Shown: positions 18,866 to 27,943, counted from the first letter of the stretch. The stretch: DNA of 64,000 nucleotides from Halobacteriovoraceae bacterium (GCA_002711995.1 PASN01000001.1:83018-147017), one strand, 5' to 3'. A program made the numbers and translations. The notes: generated by a model from the sequence alone, not told the origin.

Positions 18866-19546
18866 TTGAACTATTCTTTTAAAAAACTAGGCCACCAAGG
18901 CTTTTCCCTCGTGGAAATCATGGTGGCCTTAATGCTTGTAGCTCTCGTATTTGCGATCATCCCCACAGAGTCAAGAGACGAAGAGCATGAAAGACTGGAA
19001 AACGCAGTCAATCAAATAGAGCGCGCAGTTCGCTTCGCAAACAATGAATCCATTTTAAGAAATTCAATAGTAAGAGTCGTTATTGACCTTGAAGCGTCCC
19101 CGCAAGAAATGTATGTGGAATATTCCACAGATGGTGGACTCGCTCTTCCCTCTTTTGAAGATGAAAGAGATCTTTCACTGTCGGAAAGAGAGGCCAAGGC
19201 AAAGAAAGTCAAAAACTTGGACTCCCAATTCCAAAAAGTTTCCGAGTTTTCAGAAGAGAACGATAAGTTTCCCGAAGAGGTCCAAGTTGTTGGCCTGGCA
19301 AACAGCAATAAAGAAGAAATTATTGAGGCCGGCAAGGCGAATATCTACTTTTACCCAACTGGTGAAAAGGATGCCTCTCTTGTGTTTCTCTCAACTCGCG
19401 ATGAAATGGCAACTGTAGACATTCCTCCCTTTGAAAACACGACTTTTTCAGACTATTCTATTTACACAGACGCTCAGCTAAACAATTTAGACAACGCACA
19501 GACTGAAAAAATGAAAGAGTTGCACTCAGAATGGATAAAAGAGTAA
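18866..19546 (+). CDS. gspH: Minor pseudopilin, GspH-like
   Basis: This 226-residue type IV pilin-like protein has a prepilin motif HQGFSLVEIMVALMLVALVF, with cleavage after Gly12 and Glu5 retained. The remaining 190 residues are acidic and poorly conserved, as is usual for GspH. It starts with TTG at 18866. The last 16 bases overlap gspI, so the two are translationally coupled. By position (G-H-I-J-K) it is GspH, though sequence alone gives only a pilin-type N-terminus. Confidence 0.82.
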   Translation: MNYSFKKLGHQGFSLVEIMVALMLVALVFAIIPTESRDEEHERLENAVNQIERAVRFANNESILRNSIVRVVIDLEASPQEMYVEYSTDGGLALPSFEDERDLSLSEREAKAKKVKNLDSQFQKVSEFSEENDKFPEEVQVVGLANSNKEEIIEAGKANIYFYPTGEKDASLVFLSTRDEMATVDIPPFENTTFSDYSIYTDAQLNNLDNAQTEKMKELHSEWIKE

Positions 19547-20064
19547 TTAAAACCACAAATTCAAAAGGTTTTTCCTTGGTAGAAGTCATGATTGCCATGA
19601 CTCTTTTCGCGTTGTTCATTACAGCATTTTTGATGTCTCAAGGTTCAAACATCTCCGGGTCCATCAACATGGAAGAAGACCTTACGATGCAGGCCTTGGC
19701 GCAAACAAAGATCAATGAGGTTTTATTAAATAAGCCTGTTTTTACAAATGCCACTGAAAATGACGTAGAAACTAAAAACTTCGAAGAAGAAGACTTCAAA
19801 AGGTATAAATACACTATTGAATATAAAAAGCTTGAGTTTCCCAACTTTCAGCAGTTAACAGGAACTGAAGAAGATGATCCCTACGGGGAAAATAGAAGCA
19901 ACGCCATTAAAAAGATGGTTTTTGACAAGCTTAAAAAGAATCTTGAACAGATTCTATGGCAGGTCAGAGTAACAATCACGAACACTGAAACTGACTATCA
20001 ATACTCCCTTTCAACTTGGCTCACAAATGACGACGCCAAGATAGACACCAACTTTGGATTTTAG
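19531..20064 (+). CDS. gspI: Minor pseudopilin GspI
   Basis: This 177-residue protein has a prepilin leader ending KGFSLVEVMIAMTLFALFIT with the invariant Glu5. The rest contains the short beta-rich domain typical of GspI (residues 45-177, longer than in enteric bacteria). It overlaps gspH by 16 bases and abuts gspJ directly. It should form the GspI-J-K tip complex of the pseudopilus. Confidence 0.85.
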   Translation: MDKRVIKTTNSKGFSLVEVMIAMTLFALFITAFLMSQGSNISGSINMEEDLTMQALAQTKINEVLLNKPVFTNATENDVETKNFEEEDFKRYKYTIEYKKLEFPNFQQLTGTEEDDPYGENRSNAIKKMVFDKLKKNLEQILWQVRVTITNTETDYQYSLSTWLTNDDAKIDTNFGF

Positions 20065-20961
20065 ATGAGAAGAGGCAATAAAGAATTTGGGCAAAAAGGC
20101 TTTACCTTGCTTGAGGTAATGATCGGTCTTGCCATCCTCTCGTTCATAATGATTGGGGTTATAACTATCACTGACAGCAGTCAGGAGACCGCAATAAGGG
20201 TCACCTCTGAAGACAGAGCAAGGTTGCAGGTCGAAACGGCCCTTTCCAGATTGGAATGGGATATTTCTCAGGCATACTCTCCCCTTTATTTTAGTCATGC
20301 TATGGAGCCAACAGGCCTTTCAGAGCAGCAAGGCCAGGCCTACAACAGGCTTATTAGTCGCTACTCTGTGAACAATAGATTTGCCTTTCCAAGCTATGAG
20401 GCACTTCCCGTGCCAATAAATAATCTTGAAGAAAAGACCACTCTTACTTTGTTCACAAGCTCAAATCGTAGAAAATTTAGAAATACCAAACAAAGTCACT
20501 TTGCATGGGTTCGCTACGAACTTGTTTCCCAAGAAGAGGTTGCCCGCCCAGACGAAGAGCCTTTGGATGGAGAAGAGAGCGAATCCCTGGTATTGATTCG
20601 AAAGTTTGTGGCCGACGATGTCTTTAATCCAGAAGAGATTGTTTGGGAGGATGTTAAAAGCCAAGTGCTTCTTAGAAATGTGGATAAGCTTGTATTTGAG
20701 CTATGGAATCCTAAAACGCGAAAGTGGACCGACAACATTGCAACGATAAAAGACGGCAGGCACAGAATTCATGGTGTAAAGCTTACTCTTGACTGGATTG
20801 ACACTGATGGAATTGTTCGCCAATTCATAAGAATTTACAGGCCAATGTTTCCGGCCGGCTTTAATGCCGAGAACATGTACAAACTGCAGCAAACTTCAAA
20901 CCAAGGCTCAACCACAAACGGTCAGGCAAATGGCGCCAGTGGCGGAGGCAATGCTCAATGA
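20065..20961 (+). CDS. gspJ: Minor pseudopilin GspJ
   Basis: This 298-residue protein has a prepilin leader QKGFTLLEVMIGLAILSF, cleaved after Gly12. The globular part has the GspJ signature LQVETALSRLEWDISQAYSP and an acidic segment RPDEEPLDGEESESLV. The C-terminal tail is Gly/Asn/Gln-rich and low complexity (TTNGQANGASGGG). It begins directly after the gspI stop codon and overlaps gspK by 4 bases. Confidence 0.9.
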   Translation: MRRGNKEFGQKGFTLLEVMIGLAILSFIMIGVITITDSSQETAIRVTSEDRARLQVETALSRLEWDISQAYSPLYFSHAMEPTGLSEQQGQAYNRLISRYSVNNRFAFPSYEALPVPINNLEEKTTLTLFTSSNRRKFRNTKQSHFAWVRYELVSQEEVARPDEEPLDGEESESLVLIRKFVADDVFNPEEIVWEDVKSQVLLRNVDKLVFELWNPKTRKWTDNIATIKDGRHRIHGVKLTLDWIDTDGIVRQFIRIYRPMFPAGFNAENMYKLQQTSNQGSTTNGQANGASGGGNAQ

Positions 20962-22289
20962 AGAAAATACTTGGAAATGAATCTGGAGTTGCATTGCTAA
21001 TGGTAACTACGGCCATCGTAATCCTTACCATGATTATGATGACCTTCACCTATGACAGCAAAATTCACAAGCTTCAGTCATTTAATATTGAGGACAAGGC
21101 AAAGGCAAAGCTCACAGCGGAGGCCGGTTTAAGATTTGCGATGGTAAGGCTAAGGCTTTACAAAGAATCTTTCAATTTTGTTCAAGACAATCAAAGTGCC
21201 AAAGACATGGCAACACAAGAAGTTATAAATTCAATCTGGAACTTCCCTTTCGTGTACCCTATTCCGGTCACTGATCAGATGAATCAAATTCAAAAAAATT
21301 CATTGAATGACTTCATGGAGTCTTCACTACTGGAGGGCAATCTTCAACTCACAATTGAGAACATATCTAATAGAATCAATTTAAACCTCATTCGACTGTC
21401 TTTGATAGCTCAGAGTGATCAGACAGAGCAAGGTGATCAAGACTCTGAGGAGGACGCAGCATTCTCTGTTGACCAGCAACTCTTTAAGACTTTGACTCTT
21501 GCAATGGAAAACAAGTTTGAAAACGATGAAGACTTCGCTAATCGCTATATGGGTGTGGATGTTCAGAGATATGTTGATGTTTTAACAACATACCTAAGTG
21601 ATCCTGACACAGGAGCACCAACTACGCAGAATCTTTTCCAAGAGATTCCGATGGAGCCTAAAAAAGCTCCCATGGGGTCTTTTAGTGAGATGTACTCTCT
21701 TCCGGTTTGGGATGATGAGATTGTTGAGCTAATACAAAGGGATTTCACCGTTCATGGTGGCCTTATGGTTGATTTAAACAAGGTTACTGACAAGACTTTG
21801 AGACTTCTCCTCCCAGATCTTATGGACGAAGATATTGAAGACTTTTTTGAATATAAAAATGATCCCGACAATCCAGTTTATTTTAACTCTTTAGAAGACT
21901 TTAAAAAGTACTGGGTTGAAAAGGCCAATGTTATCGGAGATGAGGATTTTACGAAGATCTTTGAAAAGTTTGAAGCTCAGGGCATAAAGTTTGGCGCCTC
22001 TCCCACAATTTTTAAGGTGATTAGCGAAGGCATGATGGGCAGGGCCTCTTTTAAGCTTACGGCCTATGTAACTTTGCCAGCAAAACCTCAACCTAAGCCA
22101 ATTCAAGACAAAGATAAAGATGGTGTTCCGGACAGCGAAGATCCTGAACCTGAAAACCCTGATGTTCCTAAAAAAGGCGGCGCTCAATCTGGCGGAGACG
22201 GCTCTCAAGGAGGTCAAGGTGGAGACAGCACGCAAGAGCAAAAGACTCAACTTTTAGAGCCTAGAATAGTCGAGATTTTCGTTAATTAA
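20958..22289 (+). CDS. gspK: Minor pseudopilin GspK with a C-terminal Asp-rich repeat
   Basis: This 443-residue tip pseudopilin starts MKKILGNESGVALLMVTTAI. The cleaved residue follows Gly10 and position 5 is not Glu, which is characteristic of GspK. A large globular domain follows. Near the C-terminus a segment DKDKDGVPDSEDPEPENPD resembles thrombospondin type 3 calcium-binding repeats, followed by a Gly/Gln/Ser-rich tail. That extension is not usual in model GspK proteins. It overlaps gspJ by 4 bases. The gap to gspL (38 bases) holds a weak hairpin. Confidence 0.88.
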   Translation: MKKILGNESGVALLMVTTAIVILTMIMMTFTYDSKIHKLQSFNIEDKAKAKLTAEAGLRFAMVRLRLYKESFNFVQDNQSAKDMATQEVINSIWNFPFVYPIPVTDQMNQIQKNSLNDFMESSLLEGNLQLTIENISNRINLNLIRLSLIAQSDQTEQGDQDSEEDAAFSVDQQLFKTLTLAMENKFENDEDFANRYMGVDVQRYVDVLTTYLSDPDTGAPTTQNLFQEIPMEPKKAPMGSFSEMYSLPVWDDEIVELIQRDFTVHGGLMVDLNKVTDKTLRLLLPDLMDEDIEDFFEYKNDPDNPVYFNSLEDFKKYWVEKANVIGDEDFTKIFEKFEAQGIKFGASPTIFKVISEGMMGRASFKLTAYVTLPAKPQPKPIQDKDKDGVPDSEDPEPENPDVPKKGGAQSGGDGSQGGQGGDSTQEQKTQLLEPRIVEIFVN

Positions 22290-22327
22290 AGCTCGTAAAA
22301 CCGGCCAGTTTTGCTTAGACTATTAGC

Positions 22328-23923
22328 ATGCAAATAATTTCAATAGATATAGGCACCTATTCAGTAAAGTTCCTCAAATTTCGCGTCGAGAGAAATAAGA
22401 TCGTATACGATAGCGCGCGAGAAGTTGTGAATGATGTAAGCGAGCAAGCACTAAACAGTGAGCCATCTGAGCAGTACTTTCAACTGGATATCGTTCAAAA
22501 TTATCTAAGCGAAATTGAAGGTGAATACCGACTAATATTTCACGCCCCTACTGAAATGTTGACTACCAGGTTTTTAAATCTGCCTGTAAACAATAGAAAA
22601 AAAGCCCAGCTAATGATTCCTTTTCAGCTTGAAGAGGACATCCCATATGGACTTGGGCAAGCTCACTTTGCTCAATCAATTAAAGTCGGAAAGGATAGCT
22701 CCACTGCTCTAGTGGACATTGTGCCTAAAGAACAATTCGTTCCATTCTTTAAAAAGATCGAAGCGAGCAACATCTATCCAAAAGTTGTTACCAGCCAAGA
22801 CTCAGTGTATGAGAACTACATTAAGCGAGCGCAGGACACCTTGCCTCAGGCCTTTTGTGTTTTGGACTTAGGTCACACTTCAACTAAGGCATATTTCTAT
22901 TTTAACGGCGAATTGGTAGCTGTTCACAAGTCATACATTGCAGGAAGAACTCTAGATGAGATCATCGCTGAAAACTACAAAATTGATCAGGAAGAGGCGT
23001 CTCTTTACAAGCATCAAAACTGCTTTTTCCTTACAAGAGATCAATATCAACAGGTGAATGAAAATCAAAAAACATTTGCGACTTTAATGGAAAAAGCAAT
23101 GACCCCTCTTATTCATGAATTTAAGAGATGGGAAATTGGATTTAGAGTTTTACACGGAGTTGGAATTTCAGAAGTATTCTTAACTGGCGGCACAAGCAAC
23201 ATTAAAAACGCAAATAACTTCTTTGCTGAACAGTTTGAGACGCCGACAAGCTTTCTTGAAACCTTTTCTCACGGCGTGGACGCTTCAAAGATTGAGCAAG
23301 ATGAAAAGTTTAGAAGAAAGTTTTCCTATGCAGATCTTCAAGCGAAATCTTATAGAGATAAGTCCAATATAGTAAACTTTCTCAACGGGGAATTTTCCCT
23401 ACAAGGACAGAGTGATCTTCCACTCGAATCTTTTGCATTTATAGCCACTAGAGCTGCATTTCTGACTCTTCTAGCAGTCCTGTCACTTGGGCTTGAAAGA
23501 GTTGCAATTTATAAAGATTTATCCTCAGTGGATCGCTCTCTTAACTCTATTGCTAAAAACCCTGTTTTAGAGCTAACAGCAAGACAAAGAAGACTTTTGG
23601 CCAAGCAGCCAGAAAGCGTTCAAAGAGAGCTAAAAAGAAGAGACCAGGCAATAGAACAAGAAATCAGCGTTCTTCAGGCCAGCGCCAATACAAACGCAAT
23701 GAGCCCTTTAAAAGCGTTGGCGAATTTAAGCTCTGGTCTTGATGTTGAGTTGATCCAATACTCTGCCCTTTCAGGAGATGAGTTCAATGCGGTTTTTAAG
23801 GCCAAGAACGAGAAGGTTCTAAACCAACTTGAAGAAGGTGTCGGACTTTCAGGAATAAGGAATGTGTTCACCGACAAAAACCTAAGCAAGCTCACCCTTG
23901 CAGTAAGTGGATCGGAGGAATAG
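22328..23923 (+). CDS. gspL: Type II secretion protein GspL with a PilM-like actin fold
   Basis: This 531-residue assembly-platform protein has a cytoplasmic actin-like half (about 1-340) with SIDIGTYSVKFLKF, CVLDLGHTSTKAYFYFN and FLTGGTSNIKN, which match the phosphate and adenosine loops of PilM/FtsA proteins. One transmembrane segment near 368-390 (IATRAAFLTLLAVLSLGL) precedes a periplasmic region that should pair with GspM. The conserved phosphate loops suggest nucleotide binding may be retained, unlike the degenerate fold of many GspL proteins. The gspL stop is followed directly by gspM. Confidence 0.88.
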   Translation: MQIISIDIGTYSVKFLKFRVERNKIVYDSAREVVNDVSEQALNSEPSEQYFQLDIVQNYLSEIEGEYRLIFHAPTEMLTTRFLNLPVNNRKKAQLMIPFQLEEDIPYGLGQAHFAQSIKVGKDSSTALVDIVPKEQFVPFFKKIEASNIYPKVVTSQDSVYENYIKRAQDTLPQAFCVLDLGHTSTKAYFYFNGELVAVHKSYIAGRTLDEIIAENYKIDQEEASLYKHQNCFFLTRDQYQQVNENQKTFATLMEKAMTPLIHEFKRWEIGFRVLHGVGISEVFLTGGTSNIKNANNFFAEQFETPTSFLETFSHGVDASKIEQDEKFRRKFSYADLQAKSYRDKSNIVNFLNGEFSLQGQSDLPLESFAFIATRAAFLTLLAVLSLGLERVAIYKDLSSVDRSLNSIAKNPVLELTARQRRLLAKQPESVQRELKRRDQAIEQEISVLQASANTNAMSPLKALANLSSGLDVELIQYSALSGDEFNAVFKAKNEKVLNQLEEGVGLSGIRNVFTDKNLSKLTLAVSGSEE

Positions 23924-24550
23924 ATGTCAAAACTAAACATAATGAGACCTATAGACAAGGCCATCTTTAGTAAGATTGAAGAGCTCCAATCAGTAAAGGA
24001 AGTTCAAAAGATTTTGGACGCTTATTCAAATCTGGACGAGAAGCCGCAAGAAATTGTTAAGATTGCTCTCGCGGCCGTATTATTTATCATACCTGCGGTC
24101 ATTATCTTTATATTCATTGGGCTGAACAGTTCTCTTAAAAGCGAGCTGGAAACCAAACAAGACTTATTGTCCCTTTCCCAAAACATAGTTCAGCAAAAGG
24201 CAGGACTCAAGACAGTTAAGAGAGATATTCTTGGAAGAGTGTTTATCTCCAACATGGGGGATATGCAAGGACTTATCAGCGGGGCGGCCAACGCATCCGG
24301 AGTGGATAGCTCTAAAATATCTGTTTCAAAGTTTCAGGCCCAAGAGCACGAAGGTTTTATCACTCAGGCCACAATGGACATGAGATTTACCGGACTTTCA
24401 AACGCTGAATTCTTTGGCTTAGTTAACACTCTCAACAGCAGACAAAAAGTCAGATTCGACGAGATAAGTGTGAACAAGAACTCTAGCTCCAACCTGCTTG
24501 AAGGTGTGGCAACAATTCATTATTATAGCCAAGACGAAAGCGGCCTTTAG
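23924..24550 (+). CDS. gspM: Type II secretion protein GspM
   Basis: This 208-residue inner-membrane protein has a cytoplasmic N-terminus of about 45 residues, one transmembrane helix (ALAAVLFIIPAVIIFIFIGL) and a periplasmic ferredoxin-like domain (about 90-205). It pairs with GspL in the platform. A good GGAGG ribosome-binding site lies at the gspL stop, immediately before the ATG. Assignment rests on topology and position as well as sequence. Confidence 0.8.
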   Translation: MSKLNIMRPIDKAIFSKIEELQSVKEVQKILDAYSNLDEKPQEIVKIALAAVLFIIPAVIIFIFIGLNSSLKSELETKQDLLSLSQNIVQQKAGLKTVKRDILGRVFISNMGDMQGLISGAANASGVDSSKISVSKFQAQEHEGFITQATMDMRFTGLSNAEFFGLVNTLNSRQKVRFDEISVNKNSSSNLLEGVATIHYYSQDESGL

Positions 24551-24571
24551 AAATAAAAAAAAGAAGTCAAA

Positions 24572-25486
24572 GTGAAAGAAAATACAAATGAAGTAAATTA
24601 CGATTTACCGAATCTCTCAAAACCTCGATGGACCCTTTATATTGCAGGTGTGTTCTTCATCTCGTTTTTGATGTATTTTCCAATTTCTTCCCAGATAGAA
24701 TCCTTTATTAAAAGAGCAGTTGGCTCTGCTCCAGGCTGCCCTATCTCTTACACTAATATTGATTTCGAACTTTTCATGCCAAAGGTCATAGTCAACAATG
24801 TAAATTTACCAGCAAGCTGCTTTGGAAACAGCGGCGCTCCAATTGTTCTTGATAATCTGCTTCTGCATATTCGAGGATTAAACTTTTCACCGATTGGACC
24901 TCACTTCAAAGTTGAAACACAACTTCTTGGCAACCCTCTTGAGGCCTTTGTCACAGTTGGTCTATCTACCATGGCCATAAATCTTGATAAAACGAAACTC
25001 GCGCTTTCTGAAGTGTCCAAGTTTCTTCCAGCAGGTGTTAAGCTAAACGGTGATGTTCAGGTCGACGCCCTAGTGAAGGCAGGACAAAACGGCATTAACG
25101 ATCTTAATCTTAAAGCAGCAAGCAAAAACTTTATCATTCCAGCTCAAAACATAATGGGATTTGCCCTTAGCACTTTAAACATAAAAAGCCTTTTGCTTAA
25201 GGCAAAAATGGAATCAAACAATATGGTTAGATTGACTGATCTAATCCTTGGCGATGACAACTCCCCCATAAGAGGTAATTTAAAGGGAACAATTAGACTG
25301 AATCAAAGAAATATCAACGCATCTCCAATAGATTTAGTTGGAGAAGTTGCCTTTTCCCAAGACTTCTTGGACAAATACGCTATTATCGGAATGGTTATGA
25401 ACCAGTTCGACAAAAAAGACGACTTTTACCAAATTCAACTCAAGGGAGCTTTAGGCAGCCCCATTCCCTCTTCACCAAGCAAATAA
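24572..25486 (+). CDS. gspN: Type II secretion protein GspN
   Basis: This 304-residue protein starts with GTG at 24572. One transmembrane helix (LYIAGVFFISFLMYFPIS) near the N-terminus precedes an AsmA-like beta-rich periplasmic domain, a GspN feature, with alternating hydrophobic strands to the end. Its role in T2SS is not well defined. It is the last gsp gene in the operon, and its TAA stop overlaps the ATG of ispA. Confidence 0.8.
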   Translation: MKENTNEVNYDLPNLSKPRWTLYIAGVFFISFLMYFPISSQIESFIKRAVGSAPGCPISYTNIDFELFMPKVIVNNVNLPASCFGNSGAPIVLDNLLLHIRGLNFSPIGPHFKVETQLLGNPLEAFVTVGLSTMAINLDKTKLALSEVSKFLPAGVKLNGDVQVDALVKAGQNGINDLNLKAASKNFIIPAQNIMGFALSTLNIKSLLLKAKMESNNMVRLTDLILGDDNSPIRGNLKGTIRLNQRNINASPIDLVGEVAFSQDFLDKYAIIGMVMNQFDKKDDFYQIQLKGALGSPIPSSPSK

Positions 25487-26379
25487 TGAATTTAGAAGAA
25501 AAACTACTAGAGATATTTAAGAAACACGTCAGGCCAGACGAATTTGGCGATGTTTTAAAATACATAATGTTCCCAGCTGGAAAGCTTTTTAGACCTAAGC
25601 TCTCCCTTGCGATGGCCGAAGACCTTGGGACATTGAACGATGATCATTACTTATTGGCGCTTGCCATAGAAACTCACCACGCCTATTCACTAGTTCATGA
25701 TGATCTTCCATGTATGGATGATGATGATGTTCGAAGAGGCCGTCCCGCGGCACACATTAAGTATGGCGAGTGGAAAGCGCTTCTTGCGGGTGATTCACTA
25801 ATTAATCTCTCCTATGAATTTCTAGCATCCATGGAGAGCGACAAAGCAAAACAACTTATTTTAGACTTTTCAAAAATGATGGGCGCGCAAGGTCTTATCC
25901 TTGGGCAGGTCATAGATCTCTCTCATCAAAATAAAAAATTTGAAGACACCCTACTGATGCACGAGCTCAAAACCGCTCGCTTAATTCAGTTCTCTCTTCT
26001 AGGTTCACAGACACTTGCCACAACGGCCTCAATTGGGCGTGAAGAGACTCTTCTTCTTGGCAAGTACATGGGCATCAACTTCCAGCTCTTTGATGATTTG
26101 GCGGAACTAGGCGACCCAACAGACGAACATGAAGAACAGGTCAATGCTTTCTTAAACTATGATGCTCTGGCCACACTTGAATACATTGTTGAAGGCAACA
26201 AAGTCATCAAAGACACTCTTGAAAGACATTCCCTTACCTCTGTTGGTGAGGTTTATCGCGCCTACCTACAGAAGATGTCCTCCAAGATTGAATCTTCAAT
26301 AGACACAATCGCGAAGGCCGTTGAAAACAACTCCCCATCATTTAGACAAAAATTGGAAAAGGCCCTTTTGACATTTTAG
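25486..26379 (+). CDS. ispA: Polyprenyl (farnesyl/geranyl) diphosphate synthase
   Basis: This 297-residue short-chain isoprenyl diphosphate synthase condenses isopentenyl diphosphate with allylic diphosphates. The first Asp-rich motif is in HDDLPCMDDDDVRRGRP (Asp72 onward), and a second, FQLFDDLAELGD, sits later. Lys and Arg contacts (GKLFRPKL) are present. The chain length (C10-C20) cannot be read reliably from sequence. The ATG overlaps the gspN stop, so it is translationally coupled to the T2SS operon. Confidence 0.93.
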   Translation: MNLEEKLLEIFKKHVRPDEFGDVLKYIMFPAGKLFRPKLSLAMAEDLGTLNDDHYLLALAIETHHAYSLVHDDLPCMDDDDVRRGRPAAHIKYGEWKALLAGDSLINLSYEFLASMESDKAKQLILDFSKMMGAQGLILGQVIDLSHQNKKFEDTLLMHELKTARLIQFSLLGSQTLATTASIGREETLLLGKYMGINFQLFDDLAELGDPTDEHEEQVNAFLNYDALATLEYIVEGNKVIKDTLERHSLTSVGEVYRAYLQKMSSKIESSIDTIAKAVENNSPSFRQKLEKALLTF

Positions 26380-26424
26380 AGACTTCGTTCAATGATATCT
26401 CAAAACACACATCAAGAGGACCTT

Positions 26425-26841
26425 ATGAGCAATTTAAAAGACCAAGTCAATGACGGCATTAAGGCCGCAATGAAGGCCAAAGACAAAACTAGACTTAACG
26501 TTTTAAGATTCCTAAAAAAACTATTTATTGAGAATGACACTTCAGGAAAGCCGGCTCCAGAGCTTGATATTGTGGTTTCCCACGCTAAAAAGACTAGAGA
26601 GTCAGTTTCCATGTATCCAGAAGGGAGCCCTCAAAGAGAAGAAATTGAAAGAGAGATTAAAGTTCTTGAAGAGTTTCTACCAAAAGCGCTTTCAGAAGAT
26701 GAAGTATCAAGACTAATTGAAGAGATTAAAAAGTCTCAAGACAATCCAAACATGGGATCTATCATGAAGGAGCTTACTCCAAGAATTAAAGGTAGATTTG
26801 ACGGGAAACTTGCTTCCCAAATGGTGAAGAACTCTCTTTAG
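26425..26841 (+). CDS. yqeY: YqeY/GatB-domain protein
   Basis: This protein of about 138 residues starts at the ATG at 26425, behind AGAGG, in place of the upstream in-frame ATG at 26392. It has the helical YqeY fold with LKDQVNDGIKAAMKAKDKTR at the N-terminus and ELTPRIKGRFDGKLASQMVK at the C-terminus. The family resembles the tail domain of GatB and may bind tRNA or the amidotransferase complex. Its biological role is not established. The last 4 bases overlap the convergent MerR gene. Confidence 0.88.
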   Translation: MSNLKDQVNDGIKAAMKAKDKTRLNVLRFLKKLFIENDTSGKPAPELDIVVSHAKKTRESVSMYPEGSPQREEIEREIKVLEEFLPKALSEDEVSRLIEEIKKSQDNPNMGSIMKELTPRIKGRFDGKLASQMVKNSL

Positions 26842-27407
26842 TTCCAGCCGTGCTTTTGTTCAAGCTCTTGGATTTGACCTAAGAGCTTGCTAAGCTTTTT
26901 CTTTGCTGAAACCAAACTTACAACATCCTTGTCCCCCAGTGAGCGCTGGTGAACTTTTACTTCTTTTTTAAACCTGGAAGCAAGCGGTCCGGCCTTGCAA
27001 ACAAACTCTCCTTCATCATCTGAAGATGAGGCAAGCTCAGTGCCTTTCTCAATTACTTCCTCAATGGCATTCCTCAAGTCTTGAGACTGAGCTTTAAGGT
27101 CTTGAGTATTCTGGGCAGAGTCTTCAACTTCAATCTTTGCGTTTGCCATTGCTTCAAGTTCAGCATCCAGAACCTTTTTGGCCTCTGGAATGGATTTCTT
27201 ATCTTCAAAAAGTAGTTTTTTGATAGTTTTAATAACTAGGAGGTCGCTTTTGTCATAGGACTTTATGCCATCTTCAGTCTGAAGAGGGCTAATCTGATGG
27301 AACTCTGTTTCCCAAAATCTTAGAACATAAGGTTTTACACCTGTTAGGGATGCAACCTCATTAAATTTATATCCAGATTTTTCAGGAGTTTGAATTCCAA
27401 AGTCCAT
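26838..27407 (-). CDS. MerR family transcriptional regulator
   Basis: This 189-residue protein has an N-terminal MerR helix-turn-helix with the wing (about 10-78), beginning GYKFNEVASLTGVKPYVLRF, and a long helical, acidic effector part with many Glu and Gln. No metal- or drug-binding cysteine cluster is evident: the only Cys lies in VCKAGPLASRF. It overlaps the IHF gene by 1 base, an arrangement (IHF alpha followed by MerR) that is common in deltaproteobacteria-like genomes. It may be an IHF-associated regulator; the target is unknown. Confidence 0.9.
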   Translation of the reverse strand: MDFGIQTPEKSGYKFNEVASLTGVKPYVLRFWETEFHQISPLQTEDGIKSYDKSDLLVIKTIKKLLFEDKKSIPEAKKVLDAELEAMANAKIEVEDSAQNTQDLKAQSQDLRNAIEEVIEKGTELASSSDDEGEFVCKAGPLASRFKKEVKVHQRSLGDKDVVSLVSAKKKLSKLLGQIQELEQKHGWN

Positions 27408-27799
27408 TAGTCCATGTCCTCGCTATTATTCATGAATGAGCTTAAGGCCTTAGGCTTTCCATCTTTTGGAGGGATAGAAGTGTCTTCTTTGCCTTTGTCA
27501 TCTATACGGTGCTTGAATCTTTCAGTGATGTCTTCTTTAAGAATTTGAGAAGGCTTGAACGTAAGAACTCTTCTTGCGGAGATATTCATGGCCTCACCAG
27601 TTTGTGGGTTTCTACCTACCCTAGTTGCTTTATCTCTTATTGAGAAATTGCCAAAACCTGAAATCTTGACTTTTTCGCCTCTGGCAAGCGTGTCCTTGAT
27701 TCCCTTAAATACCAGGTCAACCATGTCAGCAGCTTCTTTCTTAGAAAAACCTGCTTCCTTATAAACTCTCTCAACAATATCAGCTTTTGTGACGCTCAT
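27407..27799 (-). CDS. ihfA: Integration host factor alpha subunit / HU family DNA-binding protein
   Basis: This 130-residue protein has the bacterial histone-like domain (about 1-95): VTKADIVERVYKEAGFSKKE and the beta-arm FSIRDKATRVGRNPQTGE with the DNA-intercalating NP. The C-terminus (about 100-130) extends past the normal end of IhfA (about 100 residues) and is acidic and Ser/Pro-rich. It should bend DNA. The gene has a GGAGG ribosome-binding site, and a 6-bp dyad is immediately upstream at 27812-27828. It likely has its own promoter downstream of the rplT terminator. Confidence 0.92.
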   Translation of the reverse strand: MSVTKADIVERVYKEAGFSKKEAADMVDLVFKGIKDTLARGEKVKISGFGNFSIRDKATRVGRNPQTGEAMNISARRVLTFKPSQILKEDITERFKHRIDDKGKEDTSIPPKDGKPKALSSFMNNSEDMD

Positions 27800-27811
27800 T
27801 CTAAATCCTCC

Positions 27812-27828
27812 ATGATTCCGATAATCAT
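27812..27828. promoter_or_regulatory. Dyad upstream of ihfA
   Basis: ATGATT-CCGAT-AATCAT is a perfect 6-bp inverted repeat with a 5-base spacer, directly upstream of the ihfA ribosome-binding site. It could be an operator or a small mRNA hairpin. IHF autoregulation is known in other bacteria, but nothing in the sequence identifies the binder. Confidence 0.35.
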
Positions 27829-27887
27829 CTAGCTAGGTAAAACCTCTTATTAATAGGTTAGCAGAGTTCTAAATTTCGCGCAAAAAA

Positions 27888-27921
27888 AAACTCCCGTTTT
27901 TAGTAAAAAAAACGGGAGTTT
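27888..27921 (-). terminator. Strong intrinsic terminator downstream of rplT
   Basis: A perfect 14-bp stem AAACTCCCGTTTTT / AAAAACGGGAGTTT with a 6-base loop is followed on the minus strand by a run of T residues (the A run 27882-27890 on the plus strand). It closes the rpmI-rplT transcript and separates it from ihfA. Confidence 0.9.
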
Positions 27922-27943
27922 ACAGTTTTTAAGTAAATAAATC

